A DNA stretch of 17,301 nucleotides. Origin: Bacteroidales bacterium (lineage in GTDB: Bacteria; Bacteroidota; Bacteroidia; Bacteroidales; ML635J-15). The translations under genes and the position numbers were made by a program. The stretch is from the NCBI GenBank assembly GCA_028696755.1, contig JAQVGK010000012.1, positions 1-17,301 on the forward strand, in the 5' to 3' direction. This document shows, piece after piece, positions 1-6,556 of this stretch (position 1 is the first letter of the stretch; each line of letters starts with the position of its first letter). The notes under the pieces were generated by a model that had not been told where the DNA came from, ran no database searches, and worked only from the letters and a program-made list of their open reading frames with translations.

Positions 1-1071
1 GGGAAAATCAATACAGTCAACAAAAACAGTTTCACAATTCCTTCTTTAATCGAAATTAATAAAGGATGGCAATTAAGAATAAGAAACAATGCTGATACCG
101 AAACCGATTTAACACGTGTTTTAAATATCGAAAAACAAAACGGCAGTTATATTATTAGTTGTGAAACACCAAATATTAATATTGGAGATGAAGTCTATCT
201 TGCTGGAACGGGCTCTTATACTCCAAAACAAATTCAGCGCAGTGCACCTGCTTATAAAGTACGCACTTTATCGCCACAGCAAACAAAAGTGTTTACCGAT
301 AAGCTAATAAAACTAAAACCTGCACCAAAAGACAAGCAATTATATTTAAGAATTTCTGATCCCGAATTGGTTGGAAAATTAAACTTATCTGACTATTCAG
401 CAATTTTTCTAAAAACCACTTTTTCCAACCTCGAAAAACTTGCAGACAATAGTATAAACATCCTGCAAAAATCAAAAATTATAATCGAATTACCAGCATT
501 TATAAGCGAAAACAGACTAAAAAGTCTGAGTTTGATTTTGCAAAAGCTAAACAAAAACGGATTTACAGGTTTTGTGATTAACCACATTTCACAACTCGAA
601 ATTATTCCCAAGGGCTCATCGGTTATTTCTGCAGAGAGCGTGTATCTTTTAAATGATGTTTCTATTTCTTTTGCTCAAAGTCTGGGTATTTCTGAATACT
701 GTTACCCACAAGAAAGCGATTATCCAAATCTTTTACGAGGCAAAGACCGAAATGGTATTTTGCCAATATACTTCCACCCTGCCCTATTTTACTCTCGTAT
801 GCCAGTAAAATCGGGCAAAACAATCAGCGACGAAAGAGGTAAAAGGTTTATAAAAAGAATCGAAAACGGATTCACAATTATTACCGACACAGCTCCAGTT
901 TCGCTCACACATTTTGCCGAAAAACTTTATTCAAAAGGTTTCCGAAAAATGCTTATTGATCTTTCGCACGAAAACGATACTACAAAACTTGCCGAAATAA
1001 TTAAAGCTATTAAAACCTCATCAAAAATTGCGGGCAGCAGTGATTTTAATTTCAAAAAGGAGCTACATTAG
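1..1071 (+). CDS. U32-family peptidase, C-terminal part (5' truncated by window edge)
   Basis: The frame is open from base 1 to the TAG at 1069-1071, giving 356 visible residues; the true start lies outside the window. A GTG at 289 could look like a start, but the frame upstream of it is open and protein-like, so it is internal. About residues 1-95 are beta-rich and read like the barrel-like accessory region of large U32 proteins. Residues from about 110 on resemble a U32 TIM-barrel half: an 'IIIELPAF' strand, 'GFTGFVINHISQLE', 'VISAESVYLLN' followed by 'LGISEY', and an 'LPIYFHPALFYSRMPV' stretch like the 'lpvyfhp-LF-SR' region of the family. U32 proteins are collagenase-like enzymes, and some members act in RNA hydroxylation or tRNA modification, so the exact substrate cannot be given. 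The catalytic half of the protein is not visible. Family assignment is from pattern memory and is moderately sure. Confidence 0.68.
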   Translation, partial: GKINTVNKNSFTIPSLIEINKGWQLRIRNNADTETDLTRVLNIEKQNGSYIISCETPNINIGDEVYLAGTGSYTPKQIQRSAPAYKVRTLSPQQTKVFTDKLIKLKPAPKDKQLYLRISDPELVGKLNLSDYSAIFLKTTFSNLEKLADNSINILQKSKIIIELPAFISENRLKSLSLILQKLNKNGFTGFVINHISQLEIIPKGSSVISAESVYLLNDVSISFAQSLGISEYCYPQESDYPNLLRGKDRNGILPIYFHPALFYSRMPVKSGKTISDERGKRFIKRIENGFTIITDTAPVSLTHFAEKLYSKGFRKMLIDLSHENDTTKLAEIIKAIKTSSKIAGSSDFNFKKELH

Positions 1072-1235
1072 GGAGTGCCTAAAGTACTTAGAATACTTGG
1101 AGTGCCTAGAATACTTGGAGTGCCTAGAATACTTGGAGTGCCTAGAATACTTGGAGTGCCTAGAATACTTGGAGTGCCTAGAGTACTTGGAGTGCCTAGA
1201 GTACTTGAAATGCGAAGAGTACTTGGAATGAGAAG
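1072..1235 (+). repeat. Tandem array, 18-bp unit, about 8.5 copies
   Basis: The array begins one base after the stop codon of the U32 gene. The unit is GGAGTGCCTAGAATACTT (18 bp). Copies lie at 1072, 1099, 1117, 1135, 1153, 1171, 1189 and 1207, with a half unit inserted at 1090-1098 and a decaying partial copy at 1225-1235. The copies at 1171 and 1189 carry GAGTACTT in place of GAATACTT, and the last two units are diverged, as expected when an array decays at its edge. Each unit is two 9-mers, one of which (GAGTGCCTA) is the reverse complement of the core of the second array at 1292-1444. Because 18 is a multiple of three, one frame stays open through the array; I do not regard that as a gene. 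Confidence 0.93.
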
Positions 1236-1239
1236 TTAA

Positions 1240-1273
1240 GTTTTAAAAAAATTACTTTGCAAATTTTTAAAAC
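1240..1273. other. AT-only hairpin between two opposed repeat arrays
   Basis: Arms 1240-1249 (GTTTTAAAAA) and 1264-1273 (TTTTTAAAAC) are perfect 10-bp complements around a 14-base loop. The hairpin sits between two repeat arrays of opposite sense and between two convergent genes, so it could be the apex of a larger fold and a bidirectional terminator. Its stem has only terminal G-C pairs and no following U-run beyond the stem itself, so terminator function is inference only. Confidence 0.45.
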
Positions 1274-1291
1274 GAGTCGCGTCAGCAACAA

Positions 1292-1444
1292 CTTTAGGCA
1301 CTCTAGGCACTTTAGGCACTCTAGGCACTTTAGCGCACTCTAGGCACTTTAGCGCACTTTAGGCACTTTAGCGCACTTTAGGCACTTTAGCGCACTCCAG
1401 GGCACGGTTCGACTGCGCTCACCGCATCGCTCTAGGCACTTCTT
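1292..1444 (-). repeat. Tandem array of 9/10-bp units, opposite sense to the first array
   Basis: The run is built from CTTTAGGCA and CTCTAGGCA (9 bp) and CTTTAGCGCA (10 bp), about 12 units from 1292 to 1403, then a 26-base interruption at about 1405-1431 and a last TCTAGGCACTT immediately before the dacA stop codon. From about 1328 on, 9- and 10-bp units partly alternate, giving a 19-bp higher-order period. The core TAGGCACTC is the reverse complement of GAGTGCCTA in the first array. The interruption at 1406-1425 (CGGTTCGACTGCGCTCACCG) has the look of a dispersed intergenic repeat common in Bacteroidota genomes; that statement is from memory. The array ends exactly where the coding sequence begins. 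Confidence 0.9.
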
Positions 1445-2230
1445 CTACTCATTCTTCCTTAAAAATCCTGTAATAATTTTGCTTAGACGTTCTGATTGTG
1501 TCATTTTGTAGATTTTACCACCGCGGGCTACAGAAATCCCTCCTGTTTGTTCCGAAACAACAACAACAATGGTATCGCTAATTTCGGTCATTCCAAGAGC
1601 AGAACGATGTCTCAATCCATATTCTGCAGGAAGATCGGGATTTGATGAAATCGGCAAAACGCATTTTGCAGCGTAAATTTTGTTGTTTTCTATTAATACC
1701 GCTCCATCATGAAGAGGTGCATCTTTGTAAAATATTGATTTTAAAAGTTGTACGCTAATATCTGCATTTAAAATTTCGCCGTGCTCAGCAAATGTTCGCA
1801 ACGAAGCATCACGTGCAATAACAATTAAAGCTCCAGTCTTAACAGCACTCATTTCCATTGCCGCCTGAGTAATTTTATCAATATTCACAGAACTGTATCC
1901 TGCCTGAAAACGTGAGTTCCGAATAATATTAAACTTCCCTCCTTTAATGTATTTATTCCCAAGCATTAGTAAAAATTGCCTAATCTCTTGTTGAAATACA
2001 ACAATCAAAGCTATCATACCAACACCAATTACCTGACCCATAATCGAACCAAGTAATTCCATTTTCATGGCTTTGACCAATAGCCAAACCAGATAAATAA
2101 CAAATATACCAGCGAAAATTCTCATCGCAGCTGTACCCTTAATCAACGAGTACAACTGATATAAGAGAAATGCAACTAGAAAAATATCCAGTATGTCAAG
2201 AAATCTGATATTTAAAAAGCCTAAAATCAT
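1445..2230 (-). CDS. dacA: Diadenylate cyclase (c-di-AMP synthase), CdaA/DacA type
   Basis: A 261-residue membrane enzyme that condenses two ATP to cyclic di-AMP. Three hydrophobic segments fill residues about 10-30, 36-53 and 62-80, as in CdaA, followed by the DAC domain (about 95-250). The DAC signatures are present: DGA at 175-177 in 'PLHDGAVLI', RHR at 207-209 in 'YGLRHRSALGMTE', and the 'VSEQTGGISVARGG' strand after it. Length fits the family (about 270). Start is ATG at 2230; stop is TAG. It lies 71-86 bp downstream of folP on the same strand, an arrangement I recall from other Bacteroidales, so co-transcription is likely. A second promoter may lie in the gap. No CdaR-type regulator gene is visible here. 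Assignment is secure. Confidence 0.96.
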   Translation of the reverse strand: MILGFLNIRFLDILDIFLVAFLLYQLYSLIKGTAAMRIFAGIFVIYLVWLLVKAMKMELLGSIMGQVIGVGMIALIVVFQQEIRQFLLMLGNKYIKGGKFNIIRNSRFQAGYSSVNIDKITQAAMEMSAVKTGALIVIARDASLRTFAEHGEILNADISVQLLKSIFYKDAPLHDGAVLIENNKIYAAKCVLPISSNPDLPAEYGLRHRSALGMTEISDTIVVVVSEQTGGISVARGGKIYKMTQSERLSKIITGFLRKNE

Positions 2231-2246
2231 TAGATTTTATTTGAAG

Positions 2247-2254
2247 CAAAAATA
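2247..2254 (-). promoter_or_regulatory. Possible internal -7 box upstream of dacA
   Basis: On the - strand the bases read TATTTTTG, matching the Bacteroidota -7 consensus TAnnTTTG, 17 bases before the dacA ATG. The -33 region holds only a TTTC-like sequence, and the AT-rich background makes chance matches common. It could give dacA expression independent of folP. Confidence 0.3.
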
Positions 2255-2301
2255 AGAAAGAATTTTGAAATAAGAAAGTTTTGTGAGACCGAAGTCCGAA
2301 C

Positions 2302-3135
2302 TTAAAACTTCTTCAACTTCCCGTACAACTTAATCGTCTCTCTAGCTTCTTTTACATCGTGAACTCTTAAAATATTTGCCCCATTCATCAGTGCAGCCAT
2401 ATTAAGTGCAGTTGTACCATTTAATGCTTCATCCGGACCAATTCCGAGTGTTTTCCAAATCATTGTTTTTCGCGATAAGCCTGCCAGCACAGGCATTTCA
2501 AAAATTTGAAAACGTTCAAATCCATCCAGCAATTCAAAATTCTGTTCAACAGTTTTCGAAAAACCAAATCCAGGATCAATAATTATATCGTTTACACCCA
2601 AATAATTGAGCGTTTTAATTTTCTCGGAAAAGTAATAGATAATCTCTCCAAACATATCGTCATAATCAGTCATGCTCTGCATAGTTTCAGGAGTACCGCG
2701 CATGTGCATAATTATGTATGGGACATTTAATTTTGCAACTGTTTTAAACATCTCCGCATCAAACTCCCCTGCACTTATGTCGTTAATAATTGCTACACCA
2801 TATTCTTCGACTGCACGCCGAGCAGTCGTTGCATAAACTGTATCGAGGGAAAAAACTAACTTCCCAAAATTAGTCCGAACCAGCTCCAGCACAGGCTCCA
2901 GCCGATCCCACTCCTCATCCCTACTCAACATCACAGAACCTGGTCGTGTTGACATCGCACCTATATCAATTATATCAGCACCTTGCTCAATCATTTTAAA
3001 AACCCGTTGCTCTGCCTCGCCAGCATTAAAAACACGGCTGCCCGAGAAGAAAGAATCGGGAGTTATATTTAAAATCCCCATAACAAGCGGAGTTCCCGTT
3101 TCAAGCAATGTTCCCTTTAAGTTTATTGTCGTCAC
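2302..3135 (-). CDS. folP: Dihydropteroate synthase
   Basis: Folate pathway enzyme joining 6-hydroxymethyl-7,8-dihydropterin pyrophosphate and p-aminobenzoate in the cytoplasm. All DHPS signatures appear in order: 'MGILNITPDSF', 'IDIGAMSTRPGS', 'SLDT', 'INDISAG', 'IMHMRGTPETMQ', 'IIDPGFGFSKTVEQN', 'GLSRKTM', 'NGTTALN' and 'ILRVHDV'. The longest frame begins at a GTG at 3150, but I prefer the second GTG at 3135. It gives 277 residues beginning with TTINLKG (initiator read as Met), which aligns with the usual 'M-x-x-I-N-x-x-G' start. The earlier GTG also overlaps a TAAATTTG promoter box and would lie upstream of the expected transcript start. Stop is TAA. folP is divergent from tmk and is followed by dacA. 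The window shows no other folate gene. Confidence 0.96.
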   Translation of the reverse strand: MTTINLKGTLLETGTPLVMGILNITPDSFFSGSRVFNAGEAEQRVFKMIEQGADIIDIGAMSTRPGSVMLSRDEEWDRLEPVLELVRTNFGKLVFSLDTVYATTARRAVEEYGVAIINDISAGEFDAEMFKTVAKLNVPYIIMHMRGTPETMQSMTDYDDMFGEIIYYFSEKIKTLNYLGVNDIIIDPGFGFSKTVEQNFELLDGFERFQIFEMPVLAGLSRKTMIWKTLGIGPDEALNGTTALNMAALMNGANILRVHDVKEARETIKLYGKLKKF

Positions 3136-3149
3136 GATACAAATTTTCA

Positions 3150-3157
3150 CAAATTTA
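3150..3157 (-). promoter_or_regulatory. Candidate -7 promoter box for folP-dacA
   Basis: The - strand reads TAAATTTG, an exact match to TAnnTTTG, 14 bases before the preferred GTG start at 3135, implying a very short leader. The -33 position has no good TTTG, which weakens the call. The box is flanked by ATACAAA (about 3137-3143) and TTTGTAT (3164-3170), an imperfect inverted repeat that might be an operator or simply AT-rich sequence. Confidence 0.4.
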
Positions 3158-3237
3158 AAAATTTTTGTATGTATTTAGCTGGTTGTGGAAACAATTTAAT
3201 AAATAGGCTATGAATTAAAAATTTCGCAGAGCATAAA

Positions 3238-3357
3238 GCATGGGGCATGGGGCTTAAGTTGTTGAGAGAATAACATTTGTGTTAATAAAAATATTGTGCT
3301 AAATTTTATAATAAGCAGAGCTTTAACTCTAAGCACAAATCACTCCATGCCCCATGC
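3238..3357. repeat. 13-bp perfect inverted repeat in the folP/tmk intergenic region
   Basis: GCATGGGGCATGG at 3238-3250 is exactly repeated in inverse at 3345-3357. Each arm contains a tandem 7-mer (GCATGGG twice in the left arm). Complementarity resumes inward, after a bulge, with GCTTAAGTT (3252-3260) against the inverse of AACTCTAAGC (3325-3334). The interior of about 90 bases is AT-rich and has no reading frame of note. Just outside, 3377-3398 (CACTGAGTTTACCGAATTG and following) resembles a decayed copy of an intergenic repeat family seen in Bacteroidota. The rest of the 380-bp region (3151-3530) shows only the two divergent promoter candidates; I see no gene or known RNA in it. Confidence 0.85.
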
Positions 3358-3481
3358 GATGTATTGAGCTTGCCTGCACTGAGTTTACCGAATTGTTGAA
3401 ATACCAAAAATAGAAAATTAAATTGGCTCCTAAATAATTACAAATTTTTAACAAAATCGTTAATAAATATAAGTATTATTC

Positions 3482-3512
3482 TTTCACTTTTCGCCAAGAA
3501 TTACTAAATTTG
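3482..3512 (+). promoter_or_regulatory. Promoter for the tmk-rlmB gene cluster
   Basis: A -7 box TAAATTTG at 3505-3512 matches TAnnTTTG exactly. TTTC at 3482-3485 lies 19 bases upstream and approximates the -33 TTTG element, with the spacing expected for the Bacteroidota primary sigma factor. A transcript starting about 6-7 bases after the box would have a leader of roughly a dozen bases before the ATG at 3531. It is the only clear promoter candidate ahead of seven closely packed genes. Confidence 0.6.
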
Positions 3513-3530
3513 ACATCTTAATTTTTAGAT

Positions 3531-4217
3531 ATGGCTTTTATTGTAATTGAAGGATTAGACGGAGCAGGGAAATCAACTCAGGTTGAAATGCTAAAGAACT
3601 ATTTGGCTAATGAAGGGCGAAAATCGGAGTTTATTCATTTCCCAACTTCCGATTCTCCTGTATTTGGCGATATGATAGCTCGTTTTTTAAGAGGAGAATT
3701 TGGCGGTTTAAAAGATGTAAATCCATATCTTGTTGCATTGCTATTTGCTGGCGACAGATACAATTTAGGCACACAAATCAGAACTTGGTTGACAGAAGGA
3801 AAAACTGTAATTAACGATCGCTATGTTTATTCAAACATTGGTTTTCAATGTGCTAAAATGAACTCTACCGAAGCTGCAGATGAGCTTTTCGACTGGATTT
3901 TTGATTTAGAATTTAATTATTTTAAAATCCCGAAACCAGACCTAAGCATTTTCTTAGATGTTCCTTTCAGTTTTACCGAAAAAAGGCTAACTAGTGCTCG
4001 TGAAGGAAGCGACAGAGATTATCTGCAAGGAAAAACAGATATTCACGAAGCCGACCTCAACTTCCAAAAAACTGTAAGAGAAACTTATCTTAAAGCAGTG
4101 GAAAAAGATGAGAATTTCATCAGAATAAATTGCGCTGACGAAAATAATAACATGTTACCAGCAGCGAAAATTTCTGAGTTGATAACAAAAGAGTTAATTA
4201 AACGTTCTTTAATTTGA
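3531..4217 (+). CDS. tmk: Thymidylate (dTMP) kinase
   Basis: A 228-residue cytoplasmic enzyme phosphorylating dTMP to dTDP with ATP. The P-loop GLDGAGKST is at 8-16, the DRY motif at 96-98 ('INDRYVYSNIGFQ'), and 'PKPDLSIFLDVP' at 135-145 is the strand preceding the LID region. The LID stretch 'SAREGSDRDYLQGKTDIHE' is near 155-172. The protein is slightly longer than typical bacterial Tmk (about 205-215). The start ATG follows a good promoter. It is the first gene of the cluster; the next gene starts 15 bp downstream. The stop is TGA at 4215-4217 followed directly by an in-frame TAA at 4218-4220. It is the only gene in the window ending in TGA. Some distant Tmk-like proteins have other nucleotide substrates, but dTMP is the default reading. 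Confidence 0.93.
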   Translation: MAFIVIEGLDGAGKSTQVEMLKNYLANEGRKSEFIHFPTSDSPVFGDMIARFLRGEFGGLKDVNPYLVALLFAGDRYNLGTQIRTWLTEGKTVINDRYVYSNIGFQCAKMNSTEAADELFDWIFDLEFNYFKIPKPDLSIFLDVPFSFTEKRLTSAREGSDRDYLQGKTDIHEADLNFQKTVRETYLKAVEKDENFIRINCADENNNMLPAAKISELITKELIKRSLI

Positions 4218-4232
4218 TAAAATATTAGTGAT

Positions 4233-5792
4233 ATGAAAGTTTTAGGAAATTTTAGCAGAATTTTTACCGGATTGGTTTTTATTTTCTCCGGTTTTGTGAA
4301 AGTTGTTGATCCGCTGGGATCTGCTTATAAGTTTACCGATTATTTTACTGCACTAGGACTAGATTTTCTTGCTCCAGCAGCACTTACACTTGCAATTATC
4401 ATGTCGGTAGCCGAATTGGTGATTGGCATCGCATTATTATTTAATCTGTTTCCAAAGCTTGCCGCATGGGGATTATTGCTTTTCATGGGTTTCTTTACTC
4501 CGCTTACTCTTTGGCTAGCTGTTGCAAATCCAGTGAGCGATTGTGGATGTTTTGGAGATGCTCTGATTTTAACAAATTGGGAAACCTTTTATAAAAACTT
4601 AATTATTCTTGCGTTTACTGCTGTGGTTTTCATTTATCGAAAAAGATTTAAACCAGCCTGGAATCCGTTTTTTCAGTGGAGTTTGGGTATTTTCTTCACA
4701 CTTGCGAGCACTGTTTTAGCTTTCCATTGCTTAAGAAACTTACCTGTTATTGATTTCAGACCTTACCATATTGGGGCAAATATTCCTGAAGGCATGACTG
4801 TTCCAGAAGATCAAAAAGATAATAAAGATGTTTATGAAAGTACATTTATTTACGAAAAAGATGGCAAACAACAGGAGTTTACTGCCGATAAGCTTCCAGA
4901 TACAACTTGGAAATTTGTAGATGCGAAACACACCTTGCTTAAAGAAGGTTACAAACCACCGATTCATGATTTTACTATCGAACCAGTTTTCGTTCCGGGA
5001 TATAGTGCCGAACCTGTAGAAGAAGTTTATGTAAATCTTTGGGATGCTTTGTTTATTTTCTCGAAAGATGGAGAAACTTTAACCTGCACACTTGACTCTC
5101 TTCCAGATAATACATGGCAGTTCGAAGTGGTTGAATATGAAACAGAGCTTAACCCAGAATTTATTAATCTTAGCTACCTAAATGCCGCTGGGGAAGAAGA
5201 AATGTTTAATATTAGCTCATTACCAGGCGCTGATTATATAATGCTGGATGCGATTTATTCTGCTCCCGAAGCCGAATCGTCCGACTTGCCTTATGGCGAA
5301 GATGTTACTGCTACGGTTTTAGCCGACACTACTTATACTTTCTTTGCTGTGATGACAAAACTTTCGGAGGCAAACGAGAAACATCTTGGTAAACTAAATG
5401 ATATTGCAAAATTCTGTAAGACCAAAGGATACAAATTTTATTGCCTCACGGCGTCTAATCTTGATGAAATAACAGAGTTTACAAAAAAACACAAACCTGA
5501 ATATATGTTTTGTAATACCGACCCTATTACTTTGAAAACTGTTGTAAGATCAAGTCCAGGACTTGTTTTGGTTAAAAACGGAACAATTTTAAACAAATGG
5601 GCTGCAAAAAACATCCCTACTGTTGACAAACTAAACAGAGAGCTCACAGCATATTCTATCACCGATCATCAAAAAGATAAAAACGATTATAAAATAATTA
5701 TTTTCATCTTGTCAACACTTCTTTTTATGAGTATTTTTAATAGTACTTACAAGTGGCTAGTAAAAAATAAATATATTAACGATTATAAATAA
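4233..5792 (+). CDS. BT_3928-type membrane protein: DoxX/MauE-like domain, periplasmic repeats, CXXC-less thioredoxin-like domain
   Basis: A 519-residue protein. Residues 1-170 form a MauE/DoxX-like membrane domain with helices near 8-25, 46-72, 75-98, 119-135 and 146-166, carrying the CxC motif SDCGCFGDA (Cys104, Cys106) known in MauE-like redox proteins. A periplasmic stretch (about 170-350) has three similar blocks near 204-236, 272-303 and 312-343, each with an aromatic strand, a charged turn and 'LP(D/G)xxW/Y'. Residues about 365-470 resemble a thioredoxin fold: an opening strand 'YTFFAVMT', and 'SSPGLVLVKNG' in the cis-Pro position, but no CXXC after the first strand. A last hydrophobic segment is at 487-503. 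Position before tpiA matches Bacteroides BT_3928. Its role is unknown; an envelope redox function is inferred from the CxC motif and the fold. Confidence 0.85.
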   Translation: MKVLGNFSRIFTGLVFIFSGFVKVVDPLGSAYKFTDYFTALGLDFLAPAALTLAIIMSVAELVIGIALLFNLFPKLAAWGLLLFMGFFTPLTLWLAVANPVSDCGCFGDALILTNWETFYKNLIILAFTAVVFIYRKRFKPAWNPFFQWSLGIFFTLASTVLAFHCLRNLPVIDFRPYHIGANIPEGMTVPEDQKDNKDVYESTFIYEKDGKQQEFTADKLPDTTWKFVDAKHTLLKEGYKPPIHDFTIEPVFVPGYSAEPVEEVYVNLWDALFIFSKDGETLTCTLDSLPDNTWQFEVVEYETELNPEFINLSYLNAAGEEEMFNISSLPGADYIMLDAIYSAPEAESSDLPYGEDVTATVLADTTYTFFAVMTKLSEANEKHLGKLNDIAKFCKTKGYKFYCLTASNLDEITEFTKKHKPEYMFCNTDPITLKTVVRSSPGLVLVKNGTILNKWAAKNIPTVDKLNRELTAYSITDHQKDKNDYKIIIFILSTLLFMSIFNSTYKWLVKNKYINDYK

Positions 5793-5794
5793 TT

Positions 5795-6556
5795 ATGAGA
5801 ACAAAAATTGTTACCGGAAACTGGAAAATGAACACTCTGCCTTCAGAAGGCAACCAACTCGCGAAATCCATTAATGAGTTTGTAATTACAAATAAATTAA
5901 GCGACGATATAAAAGTAATTTTGGGTGTTCCTTTTACACATATTGATGGTATTGCTACTATCGTAGATCATAGCAAATTATCTCTGTCGGCTCAAAACTG
6001 CTGCATGTACTCATCAGGTGCGTACACAGGAGAAATTTCAGCAAAAATGATTAAGAGCTTAAACTGTAGGTATGTAATTATTGGACACAGTGAGCGCCGA
6101 CAGTATTTTGGTGATACAAACGAAGTTATTGCAGCAAAATTAGATCAATGTTACGAAAACGATTTAATCCCAATTCTATGCTGTGGGGAGAAACTTGAAG
6201 AACGTGAAGAAGAAAATCATTTCAATATCGTAAAATTTCAACTTATAAATGCACTCACAAAAGTTGATGCTGCAAAAATAAGCAAGACTGTAATCGCTTA
6301 CGAACCGGTTTGGGCTATTGGTACCGGACGAACAGCTTCACCGCAACAAGCTCAAGAAATGCACGAATTTATACGTTCTACCATCAAAGAACTTTATGGC
6401 GAAAATATTTCAGAAAACATAAGCATTTTATATGGTGGAAGCGTAAATGCTGCCAATGCTTCAGAATTATTCTCATGCAATGATATTGATGGAGGACTTG
6501 TTGGTGGAGCATCATTAAAAGCTGAAGAATTTATAAAAATTATTAAATCAATCTAA
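5795..6556 (+). CDS. tpiA: Triose-phosphate isomerase
   Basis: A 253-residue cytoplasmic glycolytic enzyme interconverting dihydroxyacetone phosphate and glyceraldehyde 3-phosphate. The catalytic residues are visible: Asn9 and Lys11 in 'GNWKMN', His98 in 'VIIGHSERR', and Glu170 in 'AYEPVWAIGTGRTA', which runs into the flexible phosphate-gripping loop. 'ILYGGSVNAAN' (211-221) and 'DGGLVGGASL' (232-241) complete the phosphate site. Length is normal. The ATG lies two bases after the previous stop, and the stop TAA shares its last base with the ATG of prmA, so translation of the three genes is probably coupled. Confidence 0.98.
   Translation: MRTKIVTGNWKMNTLPSEGNQLAKSINEFVITNKLSDDIKVILGVPFTHIDGIATIVDHSKLSLSAQNCCMYSSGAYTGEISAKMIKSLNCRYVIIGHSERRQYFGDTNEVIAAKLDQCYENDLIPILCCGEKLEEREEENHFNIVKFQLINALTKVDAAKISKTVIAYEPVWAIGTGRTASPQQAQEMHEFIRSTIKELYGENISENISILYGGSVNAANASELFSCNDIDGGLVGGASLKAEEFIKIIKSI

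Noticed and set aside
289..1071. A complete 260-residue gene starting at GTG 289
   Set aside because: The frame is open and protein-like back to base 1, so 289 is an internal Val codon and the gene is cut by the window edge.
1028..1231. Open frame of 67 codons with a six-residue repeat (EYLECL-like) across the first array
   Set aside because: It exists only because the 18-bp unit is a multiple of three and lacks stops in this frame. It starts inside the U32 gene at a non-ATG codon, and the second array with 9/10-bp units breaks frame.
1072..1444. CRISPR array
   Set aside because: The units are contiguous with no unique spacers between them, the period is 9-19 bp, and no cas gene is nearby.
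2281..2301. UUCG-tetraloop hairpin after folP as a terminator
   Set aside because: The stem is only 3-4 bp and is not followed by a clear U-run; it is too weak to list.
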